The notes beneath the pieces were generated by a model. The model was not told where the DNA came from. It did not search any database and saw only the letters and a list, made by a program, of their open reading frames with translations. Shown piece by piece: positions 47,760-59,171 of a stretch of 64,000 bases of DNA. The translations under genes and the position numbers were made by a program. How positions within the stretch are numbered: position 1 is the stretch's first letter; each line of letters begins with the position of its first letter. Origin of the DNA: Carnegiea gigantea (taxonomy: Eukaryota; Streptophyta; Magnoliopsida; Caryophyllales; Cactaceae); contig JAKOGI010002751.1 in assembly GCA_029747015.1 (NCBI GenBank), positions 2,501 to 66,500 of the forward strand, read 5' to 3'.

Positions 47760-48723
47760 CTGATTTGACTAGTTAAATCACTCTAGAGAAGGGGTCAAAG
47801 TCACAAAATAATCAAAATAGAAATGCAGAAAAGTAAATATGGACAAGACACAAGTAATTTTTAACAAGATTAGCCTCAATCAAACTTAGTCTTCACCTAG
47901 AGTTCCCTAACTCTAGGATTAATCAAATTTTATTAGGATGGATTACACAACTCTAGAGTACACCTACTCTAAGTTTCAAGTCACAAGTTGATAACCTTAA
48001 CAAGGTTTACTAGAGTTGATCCTTCAACTCTATGATTCCACTTAATTAAAACTTTGAACAATACAAATTAATTGAATGAATAGCAAATCAAAGCTCAAGG
48101 TATGCAATCGAGTATTGTTGCTTGTGCTCTCTCTTGTGTCCCCTTTAGCTGCAAATGTCTATCAATTTATAGGCAAATGATGTTGGAGATGTTGGGAGAT
48201 CATTAAAAAAGTAACCGTTACATCAAAAGAGGAAGGATGATCTTCAATATCAGTTCAAGGCCTTGAAGTGTACTAATCAAGCCCTTGATTTTCTGCAGCT
48301 TGCTTCAACGGCTGTAATTTTGATTTTCAATGGCTACTTGCTTAATAAAAGGCTGAAGATCTTTGCTGATTAGTAGTTGATCTAGAGCAAGCAACAATCT
48401 TCAAAACATGATCTCGAAATATATTAACAACTTTAGGCGAATATTGACCTTTTTTCAAAAATATTGACACATGAAGAATCATAATGTCATAATCAAATTT
48501 GAATCACCAAATACAATATCATAAAGATCACATATTCAAATTTGAATTCTTAAATATCTCAAAGATTTGCTGACACCTTATAAAATCAATTAAGCAATGC
48601 TAATATGCCAATATCCACTTCAGAAATATAGCACATTTAAATAATAGTAATTCTACAGTAGAACTAATTATGATATAATAAACATACCAATGAACGAACT
48701 TTTTTTTGTCTTTCATCAGAACA
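47760..48723 (-). repeat. Diverged LTR-like copy related to 44888-46111, probably solo
   Basis: Aligns by eye with 44888-45350: CTAGAGTT(C/A)-(C/T)TAACTCTAGGATT at 47898-47921 against 45039-45058, GGCCTCAATCAA against AGCCTCAATCAAACTTAG, and a shared Phe-less 3' end. It ends near GTCTTTCATCAGAACA (48708-48723), the counterpart of GTTATCATCAAAATCA. No primer site or gag lies on its left, so I take it for a solo LTR. Confidence 0.55.
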
Positions 48724-48733
48724 TATTCATAAG

Positions 48734-49242
48734 TAGGGGCGCTCAAAGTCAGTTAACCGGATTTTCGGTTAATCAAAAATCGGTTAACCGTTTTTTCGGT
48801 TCGAGAAAAATGCGAACCGTGAACCGAAGCGAAATTACCGGTTAACCAGAAATCAGTTAACCGAAAAAACCGGTTCAATAAAAAGCCGAACTATAAACCG
48901 AATCGGAATATCCGGTTAACCAAAATTTCGGTTCGATTTACGGTTAACCGAACCCCATACACCTAAATTCATTTTTTTTTGATGGTTTAGAAATTTAATT
49001 ACTATTTAGTATTTACTATTTATTTGCTGCCATTAAAAAAAATCGGTTCGGATCGGTTAGCCGCGGTTAACCAAAAAACCTCCCCCGTGAACCGAAACCA
49101 AATCGTGAACCGGAGAAAAAAATCGGTTCGGTTAACCAAACCGAAAATTTCATAAAAGTCAATCCGGTTAACCGATTTTTCGGTTCAATTTTTCCGGTTT
49201 TTTGGTTTGGTTTTTGGTTTCGGTTTTTTTTGCTCACCCATA
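48734..49242. mobile_element. hAT-type MITE with 8-bp target duplication
   Basis: 509 bp bounded by TAGGGGCGCTC and the complement of TATGGGTGAGC, with TTCATAAG at 48726-48733 repeated at 49243-49250. The interior is packed with GGTTAACCG/CGGTTAACC palindromes and GGTTCG, the subterminal repeats seen in such plant non-autonomous hAT elements. It has no coding sequence. It sits 10 bp outside the LTR-like copy. Confidence 0.85.
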
Positions 49243-49250
49243 TTCATAAG

Positions 49251-50481
49251 ATACATTGTAAGCTTAAGGAAGCCAATACCACTCAAACTCCTTCATTTCT
49301 CACGTGTACTTAGCTAAAAGTTATTGCATTTGATCCTTCTACAGCTAATACTCGTAGCACCTCTCTCCCCTAATGAGTAGCTTGTTTCTCAAGTCTCCGC
49401 CAATGAAGAGATGTTGGCCTTGGTTAAAACTCGTATAGTCGTTGTTAACTTGTTATGATAATGGAATATGATTTATGATGCTTGAATGCTAATTAGTTCA
49501 TGTACGATTCCCTAGTGAATAAAAAAGAAAGAAAGAGAAAGAGCTTCAAAGCCTTATGCACTTTAAATTCTATTTTGCCCCCATATTTTTTATCCTTCTC
49601 GAATCGATTCTGCATTAGATGATGAATTCTACTTAATGGATCCTCATATAATCCTCTCTCTTGTTTTCATTTTCGTTCTCCTTAAATTGCGTAAAAGACA
49701 ATCTTTTTTCTTATTCTGGTTTTGGTTTTCGTATCTTGGGTTAAAGTTCCTGCTTTAGAGGCCCATCAAGGTCCATTACAGGCCAGGGCCGTAAAGCATG
49801 TGAGAATCTAATTTGGTAGCAAGTCAACAAGAAGCTTGGAAGTTCTACTTTAAGCTGTAGGCAATGTGGAGAAGGTTCTCTTTATAGCAAGGGGCATACT
49901 CTATCCCTAACTAAGAATGTAGCGTGTTGCTTCCTGTCATACGACGGATTTACTAACGCAATGTATCAGACACATAATTTAAAAGGATACAACCCGTTCT
50001 TAAGCCCATCTCCGAACTTACCTTATCTGAATCAGTGGAAAACCAGGATCCAACATTGTTTATTTTCGATTTAAACAAAATGTCAGCTCTACGTTCTAGA
50101 CAACCAATAACTTGGGAATAAGCACATTAATTTTGCAAAATAGGAAGAAATCAATTGTAACTACTTTATCAAAAATTCTAAACAAAAGTTTGATTGTCAA
50201 TTTATTAAAATAGCTTTAGAATCGTAAAAGTACTTGGAGTAATACAGTAATCTTTTCTAAATTAAAAAAAGCAATAAATACAGAATACATAAATTCCTCG
50301 ATGCGTTAAAAAATCAAAACTTGCAATTATGTATACAATTGAAACCGGAAGACGGTATGTACTTAAAAAAAATAGGTCTGTAGCTAACACATGAAATTAA
50401 ACGACTGGTCCGTCAATAGAGTAACATTTTATGTACCCATGTAATGGAACTAGCATACTTTATTTCATTGTTTGACATTTC
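49251..50481. other. Spacer without recognised feature
   Basis: AT-rich plant sequence between the MITE and the CACTA element. No gene or repeat seen. Confidence 0.4.
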
Positions 50482-50750
50482 CACAAAAATGCGTTAAATC
50501 TCCGGTGGAATTTTCTACATGAACTTTGTAAAATTTCGATAGAAAAACCGATTTTTGATAGAAATAACGACCTGAAATGGCCTGTCGGGAAAGCGCTCGT
50601 CAAAGATTTTATCCCGATAGATTCCGACGGGTTCCGATGGGTTCTCCGATAGATAAAGCCCGAAGGTAAAGCTGTCGGACGATACGTCCGATGGCAAATT
50701 CGACCGAACCCCGCGGAGTCTCCGACAAATTCCAACGGACTTTTTCATCC

Positions 50751-50823
50751 TTTTGGAGGCAATTTTTTTCCATTGGAATTTCCGTCAGAATTTCCAATGG
50801 AAATACAAAATTGCCTCCAAAAA
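50751..50823. other. Long imperfect hairpin in the CACTA left end
   Basis: TTTTGGAGGCAATTTT then CCATTGGAAATT-like sequence (50751-50781) is mirrored by AATTTCCAATGG then AAAATTGCCTCCAAAA (50790-50823), with a loop near TCCGTCAG. Stem about 30 bp with a small internal bulge (ATAC). It lies among the subterminal repeats. Confidence 0.75.
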
Positions 50824-51189
50824 CATTGGGCTCAAAAAAATTTACATCGAAAAAATATTACCAACAAAATATTTTTTTGAACTAATTACTCATATATATG
50901 TGTACTTTATATAATGTTTTTTTTGAACTAATTACACATATATGTGTGTATTTTATATATAAAAGAGAAGCACCACAAACAAGATACATAATAGTTAACA
51001 AATACAAATCTTTATGTCTGAAAATTAAAAGTGTTAAATTTGAAATTACTCATAACATCCACAATTATTTTCGATCTATTGGCACATCAATTAAACTAAT
51101 CAGAATCAGATAGATTCATGGGATCTTCATTGTCATCTTGGGAGTCCTGCTTGTTATCAATGTCCAAGTTATCTTGGCTAGAAAAACCT

Positions 51190-52904
51190 ACAGTTTGCCC
51201 CTTAAGAAATCTCAAAACTTTTTTCACAATACGCTCTGTCTTCCCTGTTTCTTGGCAATTTGACTTATGGCCTCTGCTTGCTTGGTAATACTCTGATTAG
51301 GGAGTTGTACTTGCTCTCTTAGATCAAACTGCTCAGCTGATGAGTGGCGTGCAACCACTATTGTGACTGATTTCTTCAACTTGACGCCCTCAGTACCAAA
51401 ACCGCATACATGATCTTTTTGGCCCAGATTTTCTTGAAGCCAAAACTCTTTTAGGGTCATAGAATGCAGTTGAGGCCACTTTTGAGTTGCAGCTTGAGTG
51501 TACTCCTTCCATTTTTTGTGGTGCTCCTCATGAAAATTGTCAAAAATAAAACTATTGTATACTAAGACGACAATTATAACATGTGAATAATGTGTGAATA
51601 AAACGTGCCAAACTTATATTTTTTTTTTTTTACAGATTCCTTATCAACGAATACTTTATCTTTGGCCTTGGAGTGAATGTCCTTAAAAAGTTCTTCACAT
51701 GTGGGTTCCCTATCTAACACTTTGGCCTACAAAAAATAAAATGTTCATATATAGATTGAATATTACAAATAGACTTATTAATACGCTCTTTACTTACCAG
51801 GCACTTTTTTCTTTCATTAATCGGGACTGAGTCAAATGTATGTAACGAAGGATCAAGACTTTCTGGATCACTCAATCTATTTTCTTTTTTTTTTATTTTG
51901 TTCACTCAACTTCTTAAAATTGTCATCCTCACTTCAATGCTTAAGCATCTCATTCCAAACACTAGGTGGCAACCACTTTGACTTTTTGTTGAACTTCCTA
52001 GCATATCCAAGAATGTCCTTAAGGCGAGCTGCACATTTGATCTCAAAGTTACACTATATGTAGATGTCATTATCTGGATGCCAATAGTAGTGTTTCTATA
52101 ACAAAGTTCAAGTATATTAGTAAACAGATCAAACAATTTTATGACGACATTCAAATGTATTTTGCTTCAAACCAACCTTGAACTCATTAAACCATATGTC
52201 TCGCTGGGATTGTGGAACTTCTCGCCATGTGGTCTAAGGACGTGGATATTTACTTCTAAAGCTTTCCATAATTTTCTGAACTACGCCCTGGTATGGAACA
52301 AAACTAAGTACAAAAATAGAATCGTTAAAATTAATTATTATACACATGACAAAAATATCAATAGCGATGAAGAAAATTTATAATGAACTTACGTATCACC
52401 ATCAGGTTGCAAATAAATCTTATTATTTGTATTTGCAGTTTCACTATCAGGTGTAGGACTTTGTTTATCTATTACTACCCCTTCACTTTGGACTCCTTCA
52501 TTTTGAACTGAGTCGCTTGGCAATCTAAGCTGACCAACAAACTGATTACTGTTGTAATGTGGGCTAATAGTGCCAAACTGTTGATAAACAAATGGAGTAG
52601 TGGAGGTGCCACCGATGTAAGGAGTATTGGGTTGGATAGGTGTATCCCCACGTGCACTTTACATGAAATGCATCACATGTGGCATACCAAATAAAGGTGA
52701 CTGAGTATATGGTTGCTCATTGATGCTACCAAAATAATTTCCAAACGGCTGGGTTGAGTCAAGGAAACCTCCGAACATTCCACTGAATGTGTCTGTTTTA
52801 TTGTTTTCAACTAGATCATTCTGTAGGGTCAATTGTGGTGCTCCTCTACCCGCGCCACTTCTAACGTTTTGACCTCGACCACGCCCACCATTTGCTTTAG
52901 ACAT
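51190..52904 (-). pseudogene. TNPA-like / plant Ptta-En/Spm transposase gene, decayed
   Basis: Second gene of the CACTA element. The N-terminal frame 52904-52659 starts MSKANGGRGRGQNVRSGAG, a Gly/Arg-rich start, followed by Gln/Phe/Gly-rich sequence. After introns or decayed stretches come NRLSDPESLDPSLHTFDS (about 51880-51827) and the frame 51460-51224 with LKEFWLQENLGQKD, FGTEGVKLKK and QLPNQSITKQAEAISQIAKK, whose last part is a probable coiled coil. The SARKNR-like alignment region, HTFDS and weak overall order fit Transposase_24 family proteins that bind subterminal repeats. Stops and shifts separate the parts, but I cannot exclude that some gaps are introns. Confidence 0.5.
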
Positions 52905-54767
52905 CTAACAAATAAGAATAACATAGACACAAGATATAGCGGTGCAAACATTGATGGTATTGTCATTGAAAAATTACACTAAACAAACAAACTTTCAACA
53001 ACTGAATTGGACTAAATGTGGCAAACACATATAATTGTTTTTCGAAGCTTGCAATTAGAAATAAAGTACATACACATGCATAAACATCCATACAACTAAA
53101 AAATTAAATCAGCCATTTTGGGAGACATCATCATCATCATCATCATCATCACTTTGCAATCCTTCATCATCATCACCAATGTCCACACCTTCATCCTCCC
53201 ATTCACCTTCTTCATCCTGTTCATAGTCATCATCATCATGTTCACCATCCCCATCATCATTGTCACCCCAATCATGTCCATCAACATCATTAGCTAGTGC
53301 AGTTTTATTGACTAATGTTGTGGCTATTACGTCTGCCACATTCATGGTTCTCATTCCTAATTGTTGATAGGAAGCTCTAAATTATCCTTATCTTTATGGG
53401 CACTGCGAGGTTTGTTCAGTACAACTACCTACCAATTCGCTTTTCCTGGTATCCCCTCAGGGTAGTTAAGGTATACCACTTGGGTTGCAGTATCGGCACA
53501 TATAAATGAGTCAAACTTTCTGTAATATCGGCTATGATTAACCTCGGGATAGAGGTGAATTTAGGGTGACATAACCCCCAAGGAACATCCGAGTCAAACC
53601 ACTCACAATTAAAAAGCACACATTTTTTAATTGGTTGACCTGTGAATTTAACACGAATAATTTCATAAAGTATGTCATAATAATCCTCTGATACTTCATC
53701 ACCTTCACCTACTCCTTTGACACACACTTCATAGTTATATGTGGCTTTACCTTCATTCATAGCTTTGGTATGAAACCGAAAACCCTTCACTTTATACACA
53801 GAAAAACATTCCACTACCATAAGACGTCTATGAGATAAGTTCACCAAAAAATCTTTGCTCTCATCACCAAACACTTGGTAAGAATTGACCTATGAGGGAA
53901 AAAACACATTATTCTTTTAATACTTTGTAAGAATTGAAGATTAGTTATGAAAAATTACTTACATTGTACTCAAACCACTATACAAAATTTGACTTGATAA
54001 ATAAATCACCTTCCACATCACTCGCGTTTGGATTATGATCGCGAAATTGATGTACGAACCAACAATATCTAAATCTTCAAATTAATTAATTATTTCACTC
54101 TTTAAGTATTAAAATGAAACTTTAAATAACTGATAAACTTACTCCAAATATGGTTGCACTTCATCACAATTTAGTAATATGTGAAGGCGAGCAATATGAT
54201 ACTTCAGCTCAGTAAGATATCTTTTTCCTCAATTTCCAAATGGAGTATCCTTATGATTGAACACCGAAAGCTTTTGTGGTCGGATTGTCGCATACGCTCA
54301 TTACGCCCAATTCTTAGACAATGCAAATTTGACTGAAAATAGTACTCAGCAAAATGTTTAATCTCAAATGCTAAGTATGCCTGAACCGTGAAGGCCTCTG
54401 CACGAGCTTTGCTGTTTGCTGTAGACTTCATCCAGCCAAAATACCTCCTAAAAGGATACATCCATCGATATTGAACAGGACCACCCCACAAAGGTTCTTC
54501 GGCTAAATGAAAAGGCAAAATTCCATGGGGTAAAACTGTCTCCAATTTACAAAGAATTACAACAATGTTCTTATTCATCTCTTCAAGCATGCTAACACGT
54601 AACTCACTTGAGCATAGGTTTCTGAAGAATAAACTCAACTTGACTAAGGGTCGTAAAACATCTTTCAGAAGAGCAGCAAAGGCTACTAGAACAAGATTCT
54701 CTAAAAACACATGATGATGATGACTTTTCATATTTTGGAACTTTGTGTTAGATGGATCAACCTAATT

Positions 54768-57700
54768 TAGGGCTGGTAATTAGGTTAGGTCGGGTCGTGT
54801 TCGTGTTCGGGTTGAAATTAAACTTATTAAAATACCCTGACCTGAACCCGACCTATTTAATAAATGGGTTGAAGTATGCCAACCTCAACCTGACTGAAAA
54901 CTAAACGGGTTGACCTGATTTCAACCCATTTACCTGCCTAAAGTAAATGGGTAAAAATCAGGTCAGAACCTAACTTGTTAACATATTTAAATTCAGATTG
55001 CATCTGTAAGTTATTGAAAAGCAGTTAAGCAACCCTTTTATGGAACTGGCAACAACCAAATGATGATTCCAGGAGCTGAAGTTCACAAAGTCAACATAGA
55101 CAAGGCATTTCAAAGCCAACACGCCAACAACCAACAAAACAAGCTATTTAAATGTTTACAAACTAGAAACTTAGTTAATAAAGTTGATAGACCAAACATA
55201 ACCAACTTAAAATATTTGTCCAACACCACACAGCTAAGGCACAAGTCAAGTAGGCCAATTAAGCAAGATGGACTTCTGCTTAGTACCACTTCCAGCAGCC
55301 TCATGAGAAGACCCTCCTCCCTTAGACGGCACATCTCCATCTTCATCATCATTCAAGCTCATATTCATCACATCGCCACACAGCTCATCCAACTGGAATT
55401 GTGTTGGCATAAGTGCTAATTTAAATAAGAAAATAAAGATATGAATTAGGAAAGGGACAACGATTTATAAGGAAGTAAAACATAAACAATTAAATAAGGT
55501 TAAAGGAGAAACATCAGCTGCTTGCCTAAACACCCAATCTCTTAAGCAAATCACAGCTTCTATCGTTTGTGGCTTAAGGGAGCTACGAAATGCATCAGGT
55601 ACCCTTCCTCTAACACTAAAAGCAGATTCGGAAACAGCAGTAGACAATGGTATGGTCAATACATCACGTGCCATTTGAGAGAGAATGGGAAATCGAAACT
55701 TATTATACTCCAATAGTTAAGAACATCCATATTTTCAACACGAGGCAACATCTTTTCCTCAAGATATGTTTCCAATTCAGACTTGGAAACAGGGGCAAAC
55801 ACCTCACTTGAATAAGTATCGAAGTCCTTTGATGATAAAAAAAAGTCAATTTACTTTAAAAATAAAAACACTCTAACTCAACTCAATCTAGATTGAAAGC
55901 AAATATACCTCAAAGTACTCATTAGTCGCGGCTTGTTGGGCATTATGAGAGACATGAGCAGTAGAAGATGATGTAGAAGATGAGGAAAAATTAGAAGCCT
56001 TTGCATACTCATCATCTAAGGCAAATAACTTATCCTTTAATAAACCCAATTGAGCATCATGAGTACCAACATAAATCTTTTTATAAGCCTAATATGCAAA
56101 TTGGAACTTATAACGAGGATCTAAAATGCCGGCAATTGCCATGATAGTGCTGAATTCTACCCAATACTTATCAAATTGGTAAACATCTTAGCTGCCACAT
56201 TCCTCATAAAAGCATCATCACCCTCCAATTCATCTTTCAACACTAATCTAATCCTCATCACATTAGGAAAATAAAGATTGGAAGTGGGATATAGAGATCC
56301 AGAAAAAACACAAGTTATTTCATAAAAAACTTTCAAGAAACCACAAATTTTTTCAATCTTAGCCCACTCATCAAATCTAGGGCAATGAGTAAAGTTCCCA
56401 TCAACAGCCTCCAAGTGATTAAACACTCTTTTATAGTAAATGGCACTCTCAAGCATAAGATATGTTGAATTCCACCTAGTCGGGACATCTTGTCATAGCC
56501 CTTTACTATAAACAAGATCACAAACCTTAACCAACTCAAGAAATCTTTGCTTCCGCACTTAAGAACCTTTACAATACTTAACACACTCCCTCACTTTGAC
56601 CACAACCTCATCCACATCTTTTACGCCTTCTTTGACAATTAAGTTTAGGATATGGGCACAACATCTAACATGAAAGAAATCACCATCACATAAAAGCTTA
56701 AGCTGCTTTTCAATATGCCCACACACAAATCATTTGAAGATGCATTGTCAAGAGTCAAGCACATTACTTTCTTATCAAGACCCCAATCCTTTATCAATAA
56801 CAAGATCTTTTCAGCCAAGGAGACCCCATTATGTGGTGGAGACATGAAAGAAAAGTTCATTCTTTTGCAAAGTACCAACTATCATCAATGTAATGAGCAG
56901 TGAGACTAATGTAGCCATCTGTATTAATTGAAGTCCAACAATCTGAAGTAAAGGCTATCCTACCAGGAGTAGAATGAAAGAATTCTTTCATTATTTCCTT
57001 TTCCCTTTTAAACATGTTTAAGACATCATTCCTAGTTGTATGCCTTGAAAGCACTTTCACATCAGAATTCAAATATACAAAGATGTTTTAAACTCCATCA
57101 TACTCAGCAAACTGAAATGGCAAATCATGCTTTACAACACACAAAGCCAATAACTCACGAAACATTTCAATATCAAATTCAGGACGCCTATTGCTTAAGG
57201 ATCCGGAACGACTTTGCAATAAAAGTTGGCCTATGTCTCTGACATTCTTTCTTTTACAATTTAGGATGTGTCGTTTCAAATTTCCAGTCTCATACTTGCT
57301 ATCCCCACTATACACTTGCCCACATTTATTACATTTGCACCACAAATTACCCTCTTCATCAGGCTCCAAGAAAGTAAAATTTTCCCAAACAGTACTAGTT
57401 AATTTTCTTTGGTGTTTACAGGTCGGCTGCTGGCTTATATGCCCCAGTTCTCAAAGTAGTAGCTTTTTTTACATTCTTGCTATCCATGTCTTCAGTAGAT
57501 GAGTTAATTTGAATGGGTGATGGTTCACCATCCTTTGAAATCGAAGCCATAACCTTGCAATTCAGAAAATTCAGATCAGAAAAAAAGAAATCAAGCAAAA
57601 TATCATAAACATCATGCAAAGACGAACTGACAGTACAAGAAAATTCATAACAAAGCGTAGGAGGAGAGAATGGAGATTAGAAAATTCGGATCTTTGTTGC

Positions 57701-59171
57701 TATATACTTCATAACAAAACAAGAAATTACTTGCTTTCTGATCTTCATTCTCTCCTTCTACGTTGTGTATTAATGTCAACCAGAAGTAATGAAGCAATGA
57801 CCTAAGTATGAAAGACTTGTACACAAAACATTCTTTAAAACATTAAAAGGGAGATCTTTGTTGACGGCTCTAATGTTGAAAATGACTTACAATCTATTTG
57901 GGGGGCCTATGATATTACTCTTTAAGTATATATAGCAGCTTTTACTTGCATCTAAGAATTCCAGCTTGTGTCAAGTTCTTCGTTGTACTAAAAGTGAGCA
58001 ATCCTAAGGAATTTATCTTCGTTCATATAGCAAGACTTGCCAAAATAGCTGATTATCATTGTTATTACTTTTTTTTGTTTCTTTTTGTCTATGCACCTTT
58101 TATGCAAGCCTCAAAATTGTCCTGAACTTTTTTAATAAAGTAGTTGGAGTATTTCAAAACAAGTCCAATGGAACAGACTCTCTGGTCTATACTTCCCAGC
58201 AACTCGGGCCTTCTTGGTTAAGGGTGCTACATGAGCTATCCTAGATAAACCTGACATAGGTGGGACTTTGCGGTATGGATCAAACGCAAGCAATTCGTAC
58301 CTTTGAATAAAGCATAGATTCATATATTCATGAGCATATCAGTGAAGAAAGCAATTATTTGGTCTGTACTCCCCAGCAATTCGTAGATCTGAAAGGGAAT
58401 AAAGCAACTACATATCAGTGAAGAAAAATCATGCCATCGAAAAGCAGAAACTTTCCGCAACAATTCATACCTTTGAAATCGAGAAAGGGAGACAGCCTCG
58501 ATCTGAAATTGAGAAAGGGAGAAAGAGAGAGATCGAGAGTGTTAGAAATGAAATATAACAAAACAAGCAAAAACCTAAGAGCAAATACAATGAAACAAAC
58601 CTGAAAATATGAAATTGAGTGAGAGATCGAGATGCGAGAGCTGCAGAGTGAGAGATCGAGATGCAGAGAGATGCAGATTGAGAGATCGAGATGTGAGTGG
58701 GAAATGGAGAGGGGAAATCGATACTGGAGAGGAGGAGCAGGCCGAGAGGGATGGAGTGAGTGAGGCTGTGAGGGTCACTGTGAATTTAGGGCTGTTAAGG
58801 AGACTTATATATGAGGGCAAATTAGGGTTAGTCGCTAAACCCAAAATGTCCTTGGAATTTTCAATTTTCATTGTCCCTCTAAAATTGCTATAATTTTAAT
58901 TTCAACAAGTTTTTTTTAATACTAAAAAATAAACAGGTTAGTGGGTAAACGGGTAAACAGGTTTGCCTATTTAACCCCATTAATTAAATGGGTTAAAGTA
59001 GGTATTTTTTTGTATCGGAAGTTTCGACCTTAACCTAATCCATTTAATTAAACGGGTTAGGTATGTTGACCCAATTACGTAAACGGGTTGAGAATCTTGA
59101 CCCAAACCCGCCTAATTTCGTGTTTGGATTCGTATCGTGTTATCGTGTTGGGTCAATTTTTACCAGCTCTA
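54768..59171 (-). mobile_element. hAT transposon nested in the CACTA TNP2-like gene
   Basis: 4404 bp. Terminal inverted repeats TAGGGCTGGTAA (54768-54779) and TAGAGCTGGTAA (complement of 59160-59171), 11 of 12 matching. Target duplication ACCTAATT at 54760-54767 and 59172-59179, perfect over 8 bp as expected for hAT. Both ends carry GGGT/AAACGGGTTG/GACCTGA subterminal repeats. It contains a broken transposase (57550-55465). Non-coding: 54780-55464 and 57551-59159. Confidence 0.92.
55465..57550 (-). pseudogene. hAT transposase (BED zinc finger, RICESLEEPER-like), decayed
   Basis: ATG at 57550 (MASISKDGEPSPIQ...); a stop near 57416 or an intron separates it from the BED zinc finger in 57369-57088 (CKCNKCGQVYSGDSKYETGN and LKRHILNC). 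A TAA (about 57088) interrupts the next part, which continues LNSDVKVLSRHTTRNDVLNM (57072-) and GRIAFTSDCWTSINTDGYIS, the catalytic-region Asp motif. After a shift near 56860 comes KVMCLTLDNASSND, and in another frame CCAHILNL. Further on are TRWNSTYLML near 56470 and the C-terminal dimerisation domain 55713-55465: FPILSQMARDVLTIPLSTAV, SESAFSVRGRVPDAFRSSLK, AVICLRDWVF. Domain order is complete, but at least three stops or shifts make it inactive. Introns could account for one. Confidence 0.8.
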
